Source: a virus. From it: DNA of 24,773 nt. Positions 6,399-13,731 of the stretch are shown one piece after another. The notes below the pieces were generated by a model, which saw nothing but the letters and a program-made list of their open reading frames with translations, searched no databases and was not told where the DNA came from. Numbering within the stretch: position 1 is the stretch's first letter; each line of letters begins with the position of its first letter. A program made the translations under genes and the position numbers. Where the stretch lies: positions 1 through 24,773 of IMG/VR virus record IMGVR_UViG_3300027801_001955. One strand, written 5' to 3'.

Positions 6399-8416
6399 GC
6401 CGAATAGTCTGGGTCGAGGGTGTCAAGGTGTGCATTCGCAATCTGTTCCCACAGGTCGGAATCGTCTGACTCAAGCGAAGTCTGGGCTATTGTTTGAACC
6501 TTCTTTCGCACCTTATTCTTGGCCTTGAGAGCATCGGTCGCAACCGCTTTCACGTTCAAATTGAGCCACGAGCAGCGTGAACCAAACAATGTTGGCTTAT
6601 GTGGGCTATCGCCAACAATATCATAGAGAACTCCTTTTGAAGTATCGGTCAAGTATGATGGGAGAATCAACGACCGCCAAACCAGCGAATCGGCTTTGGT
6701 CAAACAACCAGCCTGCTTCAATAAATCAGCATCTCCATCTCGAAGTGTCGATTTCATAATCGCTGGGAGGGCATCCTCCAGAATATCGTTGAAGTCGGCC
6801 ATTGTATTATTCAGATTCTTGCGAACCGCTTCGATAAATAATGGTGCGAGCGCATAGTTATCCATCAATCCTGTTCGGGTCTTGACTATGTTCCATGTCT
6901 TTCGACCACCTCCACGACCACCTCCACGACTCTTAACTTCGACCAAGCCCGCATCCTCCAGCGTTGGCAGATGCTTCTCCTTGAGGGCGTTCTTAGAGCA
7001 TGAGAATGCGTGAATGTGCAACCATTGGAGAATGTTATCCTCCGACAATCCTCGATTGCTGTCAACCATTTTTTTCAGTTCGTTGAAAACCATCCACGAA
7101 TCCTCTGGAACTCCAGACAGGCTGGCTCTCAAAACCAAATCGCAAAGAATCAGACCTGCAACATTATCCTCTATCGAACTCAATATGAATACTTCATCGT
7201 TTGATTCGTGTGTCGGTCGTTGATTCTGATGCAGAAGCGTGATGGTGTCAATAATCGACAACACTTTGGTGATGTCTCGTTGGTGCTGTGCCGATGTTGA
7301 TGGAAAAAAGTCAGCCATCAATGGTGCGAATATATTCCGAACTCGTTGGTTTTGTAATTTCAACATGGATGCTTGAAGCAGATGCAAATCGGGATGAAGT
7401 GATAATTCTTCTGGGCGAGCCTTTGCTCGGAGAGTATTGAAGACAACCGCTTCAACCTTGTCAGGTGTGGTGTCAGGAGTCATTAGTAATTGACGGGTGA
7501 TTTGTTCTTCTTCACTTGGATTGCGAGTCGTCAGCGTGATGAATGAAGGTTGACCACGAATGATGAAATCACGGGTTTCAATCTCGCCGGTCATTTCATT
7601 CTTGATTGGGGTTTTCCACAGCAATTCTTTATCATCACCAGACATCAACGGCTTCATTCGGCGCATGAATTGAAGAGATTCATCCTTTTCCAGAATCACG
7701 ATGCAGCGATTCCCGACATTGACGATATACTCACCATCGTCGCTCACTTCGTCATAATCATATTTCAGAGCCTCTTTGGATGCACCGGCCAAGACCATGC
7801 ACATTGACTTGGGGAATCCATTCCGAGCCGTCAATGTCAAGTATGTTTTTCCAGATGATGATGCGCCAATCATTTCCAGATTCAAAGGATGCTCGGTCTT
7901 GCATGACAGGAAAACCAAGAATGTCAACAGCAGGTTGGCATCATCACCAATGAATGGAGTCAATCGTGAACTGTGAAGAATCTCATTTATTCTGTCCAAC
8001 AGATTTTTCTGGTTCAGGAACGTATCAACCGTATTGGAGTCAATAACACCTAATGACGAACTGCGGCCTTCATATTCATTTTGCTCAATCTCGATTCTAT
8101 CTGGCATTGCTGCTGGAACATAGTCGCCATTTTGAAGAGAGATTCCGACCGACAATCCGGCGGTGATGAAATCGGATTTTATTGAATCCTCTAATTTCAA
8201 TGCCTTCGCCAATCGGGCGAGAGAATGCTGTGAGAGGACATTGAACTTGCCAAGTGGCTTGCCTTCATATTCGGCGGTGAAGTCCATCCGACCCTTCGCA
8301 GATGATAGGAATGTGAATGCCATATCGAATCCAGCGATAGTCGATTCATAGCGGCTCGCTGCATCTGCAGATTGCCTAACGATTGGCTTGCTCGGTGTAG
8401 CATCTGCATCCGTCAT
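6392..8416 (-). CDS. AAA+/SF3-like replicative helicase with winged-helix region
   Basis: Probable DNA helicase for viral replication. Of 674 residues, the P-loop is GASSSGKT (184-191). A hydrophobic strand ending in acids (CIVILEKDES) is the likely Walker B, and ITLTTRNPSEEEQITRQL carries a sensor-1 Asn and a candidate arginine finger. This GxSSSGKT layout resembles the phage and plasmid 'primase-helicase' AAA+ group and, more distantly, MCM. After the ATPase a winged helix (LPTLEDAGLVEVKSR) has an odd Gly/Arg wing (GGGRGGGR, about 496-505). No archaeo-eukaryotic primase motif is seen in the N-terminal 180 residues, so priming activity is not supported. It is first in the replication cluster, with its own promoter. 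Confidence 0.75.
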   Translation of the reverse strand: MTDADATPSKPIVRQSADAASRYESTIAGFDMAFTFLSSAKGRMDFTAEYEGKPLGKFNVLSQHSLARLAKALKLEDSIKSDFITAGLSVGISLQNGDYVPAAMPDRIEIEQNEYEGRSSSLGVIDSNTVDTFLNQKNLLDRINEILHSSRLTPFIGDDANLLLTFLVFLSCKTEHPLNLEMIGASSSGKTYLTLTARNGFPKSMCMVLAGASKEALKYDYDEVSDDGEYIVNVGNRCIVILEKDESLQFMRRMKPLMSGDDKELLWKTPIKNEMTGEIETRDFIIRGQPSFITLTTRNPSEEEQITRQLLMTPDTTPDKVEAVVFNTLRAKARPEELSLHPDLHLLQASMLKLQNQRVRNIFAPLMADFFPSTSAQHQRDITKVLSIIDTITLLHQNQRPTHESNDEVFILSSIEDNVAGLILCDLVLRASLSGVPEDSWMVFNELKKMVDSNRGLSEDNILQWLHIHAFSCSKNALKEKHLPTLEDAGLVEVKSRGGGRGGGRKTWNIVKTRTGLMDNYALAPLFIEAVRKNLNNTMADFNDILEDALPAIMKSTLRDGDADLLKQAGCLTKADSLVWRSLILPSYLTDTSKGVLYDIVGDSPHKPTLFGSRCSWLNLNVKAVATDALKAKNKVRKKVQTIAQTSLESDDSDLWEQIANAHLDTLDPDYSAS

Positions 8417-8433
8417 GGATTAGACGGGTTTCA

Positions 8434-8447
8434 CCCACCCTTATGAA
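8434..8447 (-). promoter_or_regulatory. TTCATAAGGGTGGG promoter for the AAA+ helicase gene
   Basis: The minus strand reads TTCATAAGGGTGGG, 31 nt before ATG 8416, identical to the boxes at 669-682 and 6385-6398. It is followed by TGAAACCC, which could pair with the GGGT inside the element. Confidence 0.65.
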
Positions 8448-8459
8448 ACCGAATCAGAT

Positions 8460-8810
8460 TCAGAAGGTGCGTGGGTCCACGCCAACGAATGCGACTTCTT
8501 GGTTAAGAACATCATAGACGACGAACTCGGTTGTTCGGTAGCCCCACCATGTAGTAGTGTTGCTGTTCATAAAAGTGATAGTGTCGGTGATGGTTTTGGA
8601 TGATAGTGAAGCGATTGCTTGAGACCAGACGATTTGCTCGCCATCTGCGCTCATGTGCAATTTGGCACGGTTCGCAGCGTTGAACTTCTCTTGGTCAGCA
8701 ACGACCATAACGCCAGCGACTCGGTATTGCTTCTTGGACTTCGACTTCATTGCCTGTGCAATCATAAGGTCGAGGTTGTTGGTTCGGGCGGAGTCAGTTT
8801 GTTGGCTCAT
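8460..8810 (-). CDS. 116-aa protein of unknown function under a composite promoter
   Basis: I do not recognise this family. The N-terminal 30 residues are polar and helical (MSQQTDSARTNNLDLMIAQA), then a basic patch KSKSKKQYR. The rest is beta-rich with aromatics (TTTWWGYRTTEFVVYDV). There is no signal peptide or membrane segment. A longer reading from 8855 is open, but ATG 8810 is chosen because it is 29 nt from a clean TATA box (CTTATAAGGG) and the added residues would be promoter sequence. The gene is alone: the ten-gene operon ends upstream and the helicase gene has its own promoter downstream. It shares its upstream element with the genes starting at 2246 and 14609. Confidence 0.7.
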   Translation of the reverse strand: MSQQTDSARTNNLDLMIAQAMKSKSKKQYRVAGVMVVADQEKFNAANRAKLHMSADGEQIVWSQAIASLSSKTITDTITFMNSNTTTWWGYRTTEFVVYDVLNQEVAFVGVDPRTF

Positions 8811-8829
8811 ATCCTTGCGTGAGCATCCC

Positions 8830-8866
8830 CCCTTATAAGAGGTTCGGTATATCAATGGTTCTGTTC
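8830..8866 (-). promoter_or_regulatory. Composite promoter: GAACAGAACCATTG element plus TATA
   Basis: The minus strand reads GAACAGAACCATTGATATACC and GAACCT, then CTTATAAGGG 29 nt before ATG 8810. It overlaps the 3' end of the previous gene. CATTGATATACC could itself act as a second TATA-like box 16 nt upstream of the main one. Confidence 0.65.
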
Positions 8867-9127
8867 TTTAATTGTCCAGCCATCGAATCGCATCGGATTC
8901 ACCGATGCCAAATGGATTCCACAGGAATGTTTGCCACGATGAACTCTCAAATAATTCGGATGGCGTTCAATCGGTTCCAATCGGAACTCCCAGATTTCAG
9001 CAATGACATTGCAGGTTGGACAAACAGAATGCGAGCGTTTTGCCGAATGAATATCTCGCAATTGGTCTTCACCATCCCAAGCAAAAACCATTGCTGGTGG
9101 GATTTCATTTGAGGTCAAATCGGTCAT
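8852..9127 (-). CDS. 91-aa putative zinc-binding protein
   Basis: Last gene of the ten-gene operon. It has CPTC near residues 36-39 and, about 30 residues later, HRGKHSC, which together could bind one zinc in a ribbon-like or treble-clef-like site. The segment between is a beta hairpin and helix with conserved-looking aromatics (EIWEFRLEPIERHPNYLRV). The function is unknown; no catalytic motif is visible. The start at ATG 9127 overlaps the upstream stop as ATGA, which argues for translational coupling; the Shine-Dalgarno site is weak. A longer ORF beginning at 9175 would run over the zinc-finger gene and is rejected. Confidence 0.65.
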   Translation of the reverse strand: MTDLTSNEIPPAMVFAWDGEDQLRDIHSAKRSHSVCPTCNVIAEIWEFRLEPIERHPNYLRVHRGKHSCGIHLASVNPMRFDGWTIKEQNH

Positions 9128-9291
9128 AGATGTTCGCCTTTCATTCGTGCTGGGAGAACGTGAGAACGGTTGCATTTATCACAGCAATATCCACCTTTGG
9201 ATAGGGAATGTCCGACACCAGCAATGTGTCGATTGATGCCCTTGAAAGACCGCTTGCATAATTTACAAGTATAACTTTTCCAGCCTGACAT
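9124..9291 (-). CDS. 55-aa C2H2-type zinc-finger miniprotein
   Basis: A short gene starting at ATG 9291 with GGAGGATG nearby and ending at TGA 9124. The protein contains YTCKLCKRSFKGINRHIAGV then GH: C9-x2-C12-x9-H22-x5-H28 with a core Phe16, the layout of a classical C2H2 finger with a short loop. A second set, C37-x2-C40 with H44 and H54, could make another small site. Fifteen Lys/Arg/His residues make it basic, fitting nucleic acid binding. Single C2H2 fingers are common in archaeal viruses, usually as transcription regulators; that role is an inference. It overlaps its neighbours by 1 nt (TAATG) and 4 nt (ATGA). Confidence 0.7.
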   Translation of the reverse strand: MSGWKSYTCKLCKRSFKGINRHIAGVGHSLSKGGYCCDKCNRSHVLPARMKGEHL

Positions 9292-9506
9292 TATCGCCCA
9301 TCCTCCATTCGTGCTGGGTATTGCAGTTTGGCATTCATCTGTTGACCGCTTGGTCTGGAATCCCCCATTGGAACAATCATCCAGCCCTGTGAATGAGCGT
9401 ATTGAACCATGACATTGAGAACTTGACCGTTTATTGCTCTGAAAAGTTCAGGACTCAAGGTGGGTTCGCAGAAGTCAATCATATAGTATTGTAAATCTGG
9501 AATCAC
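9291..9506 (-). CDS. 71-aa protein of unknown function, GTG start
   Basis: No family recognised. The start is GTG 9506, supported by a strong AAGGAGGTGA Shine-Dalgarno site (the strongest in the window) and by a GTGA overlap with the stop of the 372-aa gene. The product is mixed alpha/beta with aromatic residues near the N-terminus (IPDLQYYMIDF) and an amphipathic central helix (FRAINGQVLNVMVQYAHSQG). The C-terminal QYPARMEDGR resembles the C-terminal LPARMKGEHL of the next gene; the shared DNA (CCCAGCACGAATG) lies just before each following start. Confidence 0.65.
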   Translation of the reverse strand: MIPDLQYYMIDFCEPTLSPELFRAINGQVLNVMVQYAHSQGWMIVPMGDSRPSGQQMNAKLQYPARMEDGR

Positions 9507-10621
9507 GCCTTCACCTCCTTCGATAATAATTTGTCAACAACGGTCTGTTGACCTGTCGATATTGACCGGCCTTGAGCGAATCGCCCCATCAGAGATTGGA
9601 TGAAATCGGTCTCCCACTTGTTCAATTTTCCTGTGTTTTTCAAGGCCATTAGACGTTCTGCAACGGGTGGCAATGGAATATCAAGACCATTGGCAATCAT
9701 ATGGCGAGCAACGAGTTCTTCACGGAATCGGAGATAACCTCCACGCAATGCGGCGATACCTCCCTCATCTCGGATTTTACTTTGGACTCGACCAACCATC
9801 TCCTTCTCCCAAGCATTTAATTCGTCTTCAATGTCAATGCTCAATTCGATGAATGTTTCTGCTTCTGCAGCCCATAGATTGCGGTTCTTTGCTATCTGTT
9901 GAGCGAAGTTCGCCGATGCTTCGTGGTTGCGCTCGGCTCGCATTCTTGCTTCTGCCTTGCGTTGCGTTATACGCACATTGTATGCGGAGAGTTCTTTCTC
10001 TGCATCGAACATGAAATCATCCCATTGGCGGCGTTGCTTTGGACCCAAGAAGCCATATTTGACTATCCGATTGAGAACTGTTCTGGCCAATGCCTTTGAA
10101 ACCTTTCGAGAGTTCATCATTGACTCATATCGCTTCAAGTCATTCATAACATTTGGATATGAGGCTGCGAACTCTTGCTTCTTGAACTCGGCCTTTGCTT
10201 TGGTCATGTTCTCTTTCAGGAATGCCGACTTCTCTTTGTCATTCAATACTCGACCTGTTGCTGGGTCTCGAATCTCGATGTAGCGGTGAACACAGGTGTT
10301 CCCAATCATTATTTCAGTGCCATTGACTTCATCGACTAAAACACAGTTCTCCACGATTGGTGCGTGGCCACATAATTCACATTTGTTGGTGTGGCCAAAG
10401 ACCGAGCGAGAGTAATTCCAATCGGTGCTGAAATCATCATAACTGCGAATGCCACCATCATCTGAAATGATGTTTGAAACCTTTGCCAGATTGCGAATCA
10501 CACGGCGTTCATATGCCTTTGCTCGGCCTGATGCCAATGCCTCATAGAGTTCGTGTGGCATATCGTGAGCAACCTGTTGGGATTTCCAGCGGCGAGCCTG
10601 TCTGGTGAGAAGTGCGCTCAT
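9503..10621 (-). CDS. 372-aa phage-type protein with CxxCGH zinc motif
   Basis: A protein of a type seen in many tailed phages, with no assigned activity. It has C81-x2-C84-G-H86 followed by C110-x-H112 (KCELCGH and GNTCVHRY), a probable treble-clef or zinc-ribbon site. A long helical, charged middle (about 125-290) is likely coiled coil. The C-terminal 40 residues (KWETDFIQSLMGRFAQGRSI, then STGQQTVVDKLL) match a short helical motif seen in phage hypothetical proteins and some helicase tails. ATG 10621 is preferred over TTG 10630 because GAGGTTGA lies 5 nt upstream and the previous stop is one base away (TGA-T-ATG). A nucleic-acid role is plausible but unproven. Confidence 0.75.
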   Translation of the reverse strand: MSALLTRQARRWKSQQVAHDMPHELYEALASGRAKAYERRVIRNLAKVSNIISDDGGIRSYDDFSTDWNYSRSVFGHTNKCELCGHAPIVENCVLVDEVNGTEIMIGNTCVHRYIEIRDPATGRVLNDKEKSAFLKENMTKAKAEFKKQEFAASYPNVMNDLKRYESMMNSRKVSKALARTVLNRIVKYGFLGPKQRRQWDDFMFDAEKELSAYNVRITQRKAEARMRAERNHEASANFAQQIAKNRNLWAAEAETFIELSIDIEDELNAWEKEMVGRVQSKIRDEGGIAALRGGYLRFREELVARHMIANGLDIPLPPVAERLMALKNTGKLNKWETDFIQSLMGRFAQGRSISTGQQTVVDKLLSKEVKA

Positions 10622-10622
10622 A

Positions 10623-10850
10623 TCATTCAACCTCTTTGTTGATTGTAATTGTCATAAATGGTTGGTTTTCAATCGGCAATCCATCATCATCCTTATGGAA
10701 CTCTATTGCCAATTCAACCGAACCAAGTGCCACTTCAACCGGCACGATTCGTTGATTCGCAAGCAACAACAATCTGTCTATTTCATCAGATATAACCCGA
10801 TGAAAGTTCGCATCTATTTTGCATCCTTTCAAGGTGTGTCGTGTCGTCAT
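10623..10850 (-). CDS. 75-aa protein of unknown function
   Basis: The frame stays open back to 11048, but the real gene most likely begins at ATG 10850, one base after the previous stop (TGA-A-ATG), with GGGTGGTG upstream. The product is basic at the N-terminus (MTTRHTLKGCKIDANFHRV), then a helix (SDEIDRLLLLANQR) and beta strands, ending in KEVE. It may be a small alpha/beta domain; no motif is recognised. The final codons contain the Shine-Dalgarno site of the 372-aa gene. Confidence 0.6.
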   Translation of the reverse strand: MTTRHTLKGCKIDANFHRVISDEIDRLLLLANQRIVPVEVALGSVELAIEFHKDDDGLPIENQPFMTITINKEVE

Positions 10851-10851
10851 T

Positions 10852-11103
10852 TCAAACACCACCCATATCGTGGCAAAATACTTCACGGTCTTTGAAGTCA
10901 AAGTGGTTGAATAATCTCCAGCAAGAATCAATCCTGATGAAATCCATGTTGGATATGGAATCGGCTTCATGGATATTCCCCATGAACCAATCCAGCACAT
11001 TTGAATCGTTATGTTCGTCGGTTTTTCCAACCATGACTTCTCCATCATTATCGGAGACCCACCCCATGCAATCGTATTGCTTTTTTAATATCCACTTAAA
11101 CAT
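10852..11103 (-). CDS. 83-aa protein of unknown function
   Basis: Starts at ATG 11103 with GGAGATGA placed 5 nt upstream, the same geometry as four other genes here. Two earlier in-frame ATGs lie in the Shine-Dalgarno region and are less likely. The product begins with an amphipathic basic stretch (MFKWILKKQYD), then an acidic region with many Asp, Asn and Trp (WVSDNDGEVMVGKTDEHNDS), and ends DREVFCHDMGGV. No domain is recognised. It is embedded in the ten-gene operon. Confidence 0.6.
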   Translation of the reverse strand: MFKWILKKQYDCMGWVSDNDGEVMVGKTDEHNDSNVLDWFMGNIHEADSISNMDFIRIDSCWRLFNHFDFKDREVFCHDMGGV

Positions 11104-11104
11104 C

Positions 11105-11257
11105 TCATTCATCTCCTTGTTCGTGTGCGAGTCTGCTGATGCTGACCTTTTGATGTTGATTGACACGCTTGATATTCTTGTTCACATGATTCGTGCATTC
11201 GTGCAATGATTCGCTCTGGAATACTATATTCCCATTCAATTTAACTGTCCATTTCAT
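11105..11257 (-). CDS. 50-aa basic protein of unknown function
   Basis: A short gene from ATG 11257 to TGA 11105. The product starts MKWTVKLNGNIVFQSESLHE and ends RLAHEQGDE, with a basic middle (NHVNKNIKRVNQHQK). It fills exactly the gap between two better-supported genes: the start overlaps the upstream stop as ATGA, GGAGATGA lies 6 nt before it, and its own stop is one base before the next ATG (TGA-G-ATG). Its last codons GGA GAT GAA double as the Shine-Dalgarno site of the next gene. The function is unknown. Confidence 0.6.
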   Translation of the reverse strand: MKWTVKLNGNIVFQSESLHECTNHVNKNIKRVNQHQKVSISRLAHEQGDE

Positions 11258-11415
11258 TTGCTTTCATCTCCTGTGGTATTTGTCAATGTGTGGTCATAGA
11301 TATAGTGTCCATATCCATTCACGCTCGCCCAATCGGCAAGGGTCTCAATTAGACCAGCATCTCCTTCAGCGGTTTCTTTTTTACCGTCAATAATGACTAC
11401 GATTGTCTTTTGCAT
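11254..11415 (-). CDS. 53-aa protein of unknown function
   Basis: Starts at ATG 11415, one base after the previous stop (TGA-A-ATG), with GGAGG 10 nt upstream. The frame is open much further back, but that part overlaps the 107-aa gene and has a poor composition. The product begins with a beta strand (MQKTIVVIIDGKKE), continues with an acidic helix (DAGLIETLADWASVNGYGH) and ends GDESK. It may be a small ferredoxin-like alpha/beta unit, which is only a guess from the pattern. Confidence 0.6.
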   Translation of the reverse strand: MQKTIVVIIDGKKETAEGDAGLIETLADWASVNGYGHYIYDHTLTNTTGDESK

Positions 11416-11416
11416 T

Positions 11417-11740
11417 TCAATATCCCTCCATGTAGTATGTGCGAACTTCATATTGTCCGTCGCCTTCTTTGACTTGATAGTATCGTTGGACTCCATGACA
11501 AAGGTATGCAATCGCATCGTCTTTGTTCTTGAATCGCATTTGACTCCATGCGAATCCGTCAGTTCCCACTTGGTTGAATCGGTATTTTCCTGTTCCAGAT
11601 ACATTACAAAGTGAACCAAACCATTCTTCGTTGTTCCAATGGTTCAATGTGTTGTAGTGCGGTTCACCGTCTGGAGTGTATTTAATCTCAACATTTTTCA
11701 GTTCTTCAATTCGGGCTGTGTATAGGCGTGAGTGGAACAT
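11417..11740 (-). CDS. 107-aa protein of unknown function
   Basis: Starts at ATG 11740 with GGAGATGA 5 nt upstream; the previous stop is one base away (TGA-T-ATG). Nine further in-frame residues upstream would lie inside the previous gene. The product is rich in Tyr, Trp and Gly and looks beta-rich (EWFGSLCNVSGTGKYRFNQV, then AWSQMRFKNKDDAIAYLCHG), ending YEVRTYYMEGY. KNKDDAIAYLCHGVQRYY could be one long helix. No family or motif is recognised. Confidence 0.65.
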   Translation of the reverse strand: MFHSRLYTARIEELKNVEIKYTPDGEPHYNTLNHWNNEEWFGSLCNVSGTGKYRFNQVGTDGFAWSQMRFKNKDDAIAYLCHGVQRYYQVKEGDGQYEVRTYYMEGY

Positions 11741-11741
11741 A

Positions 11742-11900
11742 TCATTCATCTCCATCTCTTTCAGCAATCATTTTAGCAAACCTGTCATACAGGTCTGCGC
11801 CTTTTTTCTGTGCTTCTTTATGTTGTTTCATAGAACGGTATATTCCGCTTTCTGCAATAGCCATGCGGCGGGATTGTTCGTCGGCTTCTTTGTCGCTCAT
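11742..11900 (-). CDS. 52-aa charged helical protein, first gene of the ten-gene operon
   Basis: Starts at ATG 11900, 29 nt after a TTGATAAGGG box, so probably the leaderless first gene. The product (MSDKEADEQSRRMAIAESGI, ending AKMIAERDGDE) is almost entirely charged and helical, with alternating basic and acidic residues; a coiled coil or a small nucleic-acid-binding helix pair are both possible. A longer reading from 11945 would include the promoter and is rejected. The last three codons form the Shine-Dalgarno site of the next gene. Confidence 0.6.
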   Translation of the reverse strand: MSDKEADEQSRRMAIAESGIYRSMKQHKEAQKKGADLYDRFAKMIAERDGDE

Positions 11901-11919
11901 GTTTGTCGCACCACCATCA

Positions 11920-11929
11920 CCCTTATCAA
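11920..11929 (-). promoter_or_regulatory. TATA-like promoter of the ten-gene operon
   Basis: The minus strand reads TTGATAAGGG, 29 nt before ATG 11900, preceded by AACAGAAGTA, close to the GAACCAAAGC that precedes the same box at 24616. It should drive all genes down to 8852, since no further box with the right spacing was seen inside the operon. Confidence 0.6.
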
Positions 11930-11968
11930 TACTTCTGTTTTCCACTTAGCACACCAAACCATTCATAT

Positions 11969-13714
11969 TCATAACACCAGATGGCGTTTCAACCACGCTG
12001 GTGCTGGTTGGATTGCATTCCTGAACCACGAAGGCAAGAGATGTCCGTTTAGTCGATAATAGCGTTCCCACGATTGGTCGAGGATGAACAAGTGGCCAAC
12101 ATCATCTGGAGTTCTGTTGATTCTCCCAGCACCTTGAACCAATTTCAAAGTGGTTGCCACATTGAACCACGATTGACATGGTTTAGGACAAGTGAATGAT
12201 GAGCATAGATTTCCACTGTATTTGTTCGGAGGTTCATAGGGGCATTTAGGTGTGCCTTCGTGTTCTCTTCGCCATTCATGCTCGTCTTGTTCCATCCTTT
12301 GAGCGACCTGTGGGTCTGGTGTGAATAGATATGGTATTTTGGATATGACCAACCATTCCGCCAGCCTGCCCTTGAAGTCGAATCCTTCGCCGACATAGGT
12401 TGAAATGAGAACTAAATCATCACGCTCTGAAGTGAAGAACTTATCAAGCGCAAGTGAACGTGCATGGCCGTTTGAATCGTGAGTTATGATTCGGTCTCCA
12501 AGACCGGCTGCTTGTAGCCCCTCGACCAATCCTTTGCGGATTGCATGGGTGTGAGGGAGGACAACGCCTCGCTTATCTGGCCACTTCTCCATGATTGCTG
12601 CGATTGCCTTGACCTGACGAGGAATCGACTTCTCACGGCGAGCATATGACATTGAGCCTGTTGGTGCATAGTGAACATTGAAGTTCTCCTTTGGGAATGG
12701 CGATTCTGTGATTCGGATGAAGAGAGTCTTTTGGTCGGAGAGTCCAAGCCCAGCCAAGAACTCGTCAACATTGAGAATTGTTGCAGACATAAATATCCGC
12801 TGGCGGCTTATTGACTCCAATATATCCGGTGCTAATTTGCTGACTCGAATCGGTTTAACAATGAGAACTCGGTTGCCTCTTCTGTCATGGTCGAGTTCGA
12901 CCACTACATCATTTGGCACAGCAAGCAATTCCAGCAATGTTGCAGTTCGTGAAATAATTCCTCGCATTTCATCCACGAGATTCACGTTCTCATCCTCTTC
13001 TGCACTTGTCAAAGTCTTCGTCGCACCCTCGTGCAATTTGGTTATATCGTCAACCCAATCGGCTGGGTGATAGTGCATTGGGAATGGAGTCTTTGCCCCA
13101 AACACACGGTTGAAATCCACTTGATTGACACGAACCTCCATCAAGCCCATCAGGAATCCCTCCATGCCGTGAGCCTCGTCGATTATGGCGAAGTCTCGTT
13201 GACCAAATGATTGGTCTGGGGATTTGATAACTCGGAATAAATATGCTGGATTTGAAAGGGTGATTCTTGCATTTACAGCCTCGAACTTCTGTGCATAATA
13301 CGGGCAAGGGTCGGCTTCTTTGGTGTGTGGACACCGCTTCTTGCCAACATAACATGGACCCTTATCGGCAGTTCCAGAATTAACCCAGCAGGCAAAATTG
13401 GAACGGCCTTTGACTTCTTTCAAGGCATGGCCATAATCACGCTTGTATTGGTCTGCAAGGCCAAGAGATGGAGTCAGGAGGTATGCGGATTGAAAACGGT
13501 TTTGCACGGTCATAGCGATTGCTGATTTGCCGATTCCTGTGGGTGCTTCAATCACGATGTTGTCGAAGTCGTCATTATCCAAAGCCCAATACATAACCGA
13601 CAACGCATCGTCTTGATATTTTCTTGGGGCTGGCATCGGAAAGTGCGGTCTGACTTGTTCCCATTCATCGGGCAGTTCTGCACGAGAGGGAATGTCGATT
13701 CTCACGATTGCCAT
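11969..13714 (-). CDS. XPD/DinG/Rad3-like Fe-S DNA helicase (SF2)
   Basis: ATP-driven 5'-3' DNA helicase of the Rad3/XPD group. Of 581 residues: motif I EAPTGIGKS (56-64); four cysteines C109, C121, C128 and C137 between motifs I and II, placed as in the XPD 4Fe-4S domain; DEAH box (179-182); and motif VI QGAGRINR near 530. A second cysteine group (CPYEPP, then C..CxxxxCPKPC, about 490-515) sits in helicase domain 2 and is not part of the usual fold, so it may be an added zinc site. ATG 13714 is chosen over TTG 13720 because the TTGATTAAGGTGGG promoter is then exactly 31 nt upstream. It stands apart from the main replication cluster. Role likely in replication, repair or recombination of viral DNA. 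Confidence 0.9.
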   Translation of the reverse strand: MAIVRIDIPSRAELPDEWEQVRPHFPMPAPRKYQDDALSVMYWALDNDDFDNIVIEAPTGIGKSAIAMTVQNRFQSAYLLTPSLGLADQYKRDYGHALKEVKGRSNFACWVNSGTADKGPCYVGKKRCPHTKEADPCPYYAQKFEAVNARITLSNPAYLFRVIKSPDQSFGQRDFAIIDEAHGMEGFLMGLMEVRVNQVDFNRVFGAKTPFPMHYHPADWVDDITKLHEGATKTLTSAEEDENVNLVDEMRGIISRTATLLELLAVPNDVVVELDHDRRGNRVLIVKPIRVSKLAPDILESISRQRIFMSATILNVDEFLAGLGLSDQKTLFIRITESPFPKENFNVHYAPTGSMSYARREKSIPRQVKAIAAIMEKWPDKRGVVLPHTHAIRKGLVEGLQAAGLGDRIITHDSNGHARSLALDKFFTSERDDLVLISTYVGEGFDFKGRLAEWLVISKIPYLFTPDPQVAQRMEQDEHEWRREHEGTPKCPYEPPNKYSGNLCSSFTCPKPCQSWFNVATTLKLVQGAGRINRTPDDVGHLFILDQSWERYYRLNGHLLPSWFRNAIQPAPAWLKRHLVL

Positions 13715-13731
13715 ATCCAAGACACCAGCAT

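Noticed and set aside
10852-11048. N-terminal extension of the 75-aa gene
   Set aside because: It overlaps the 83-aa gene in another frame. The ATG one base after that gene's stop is better placed.
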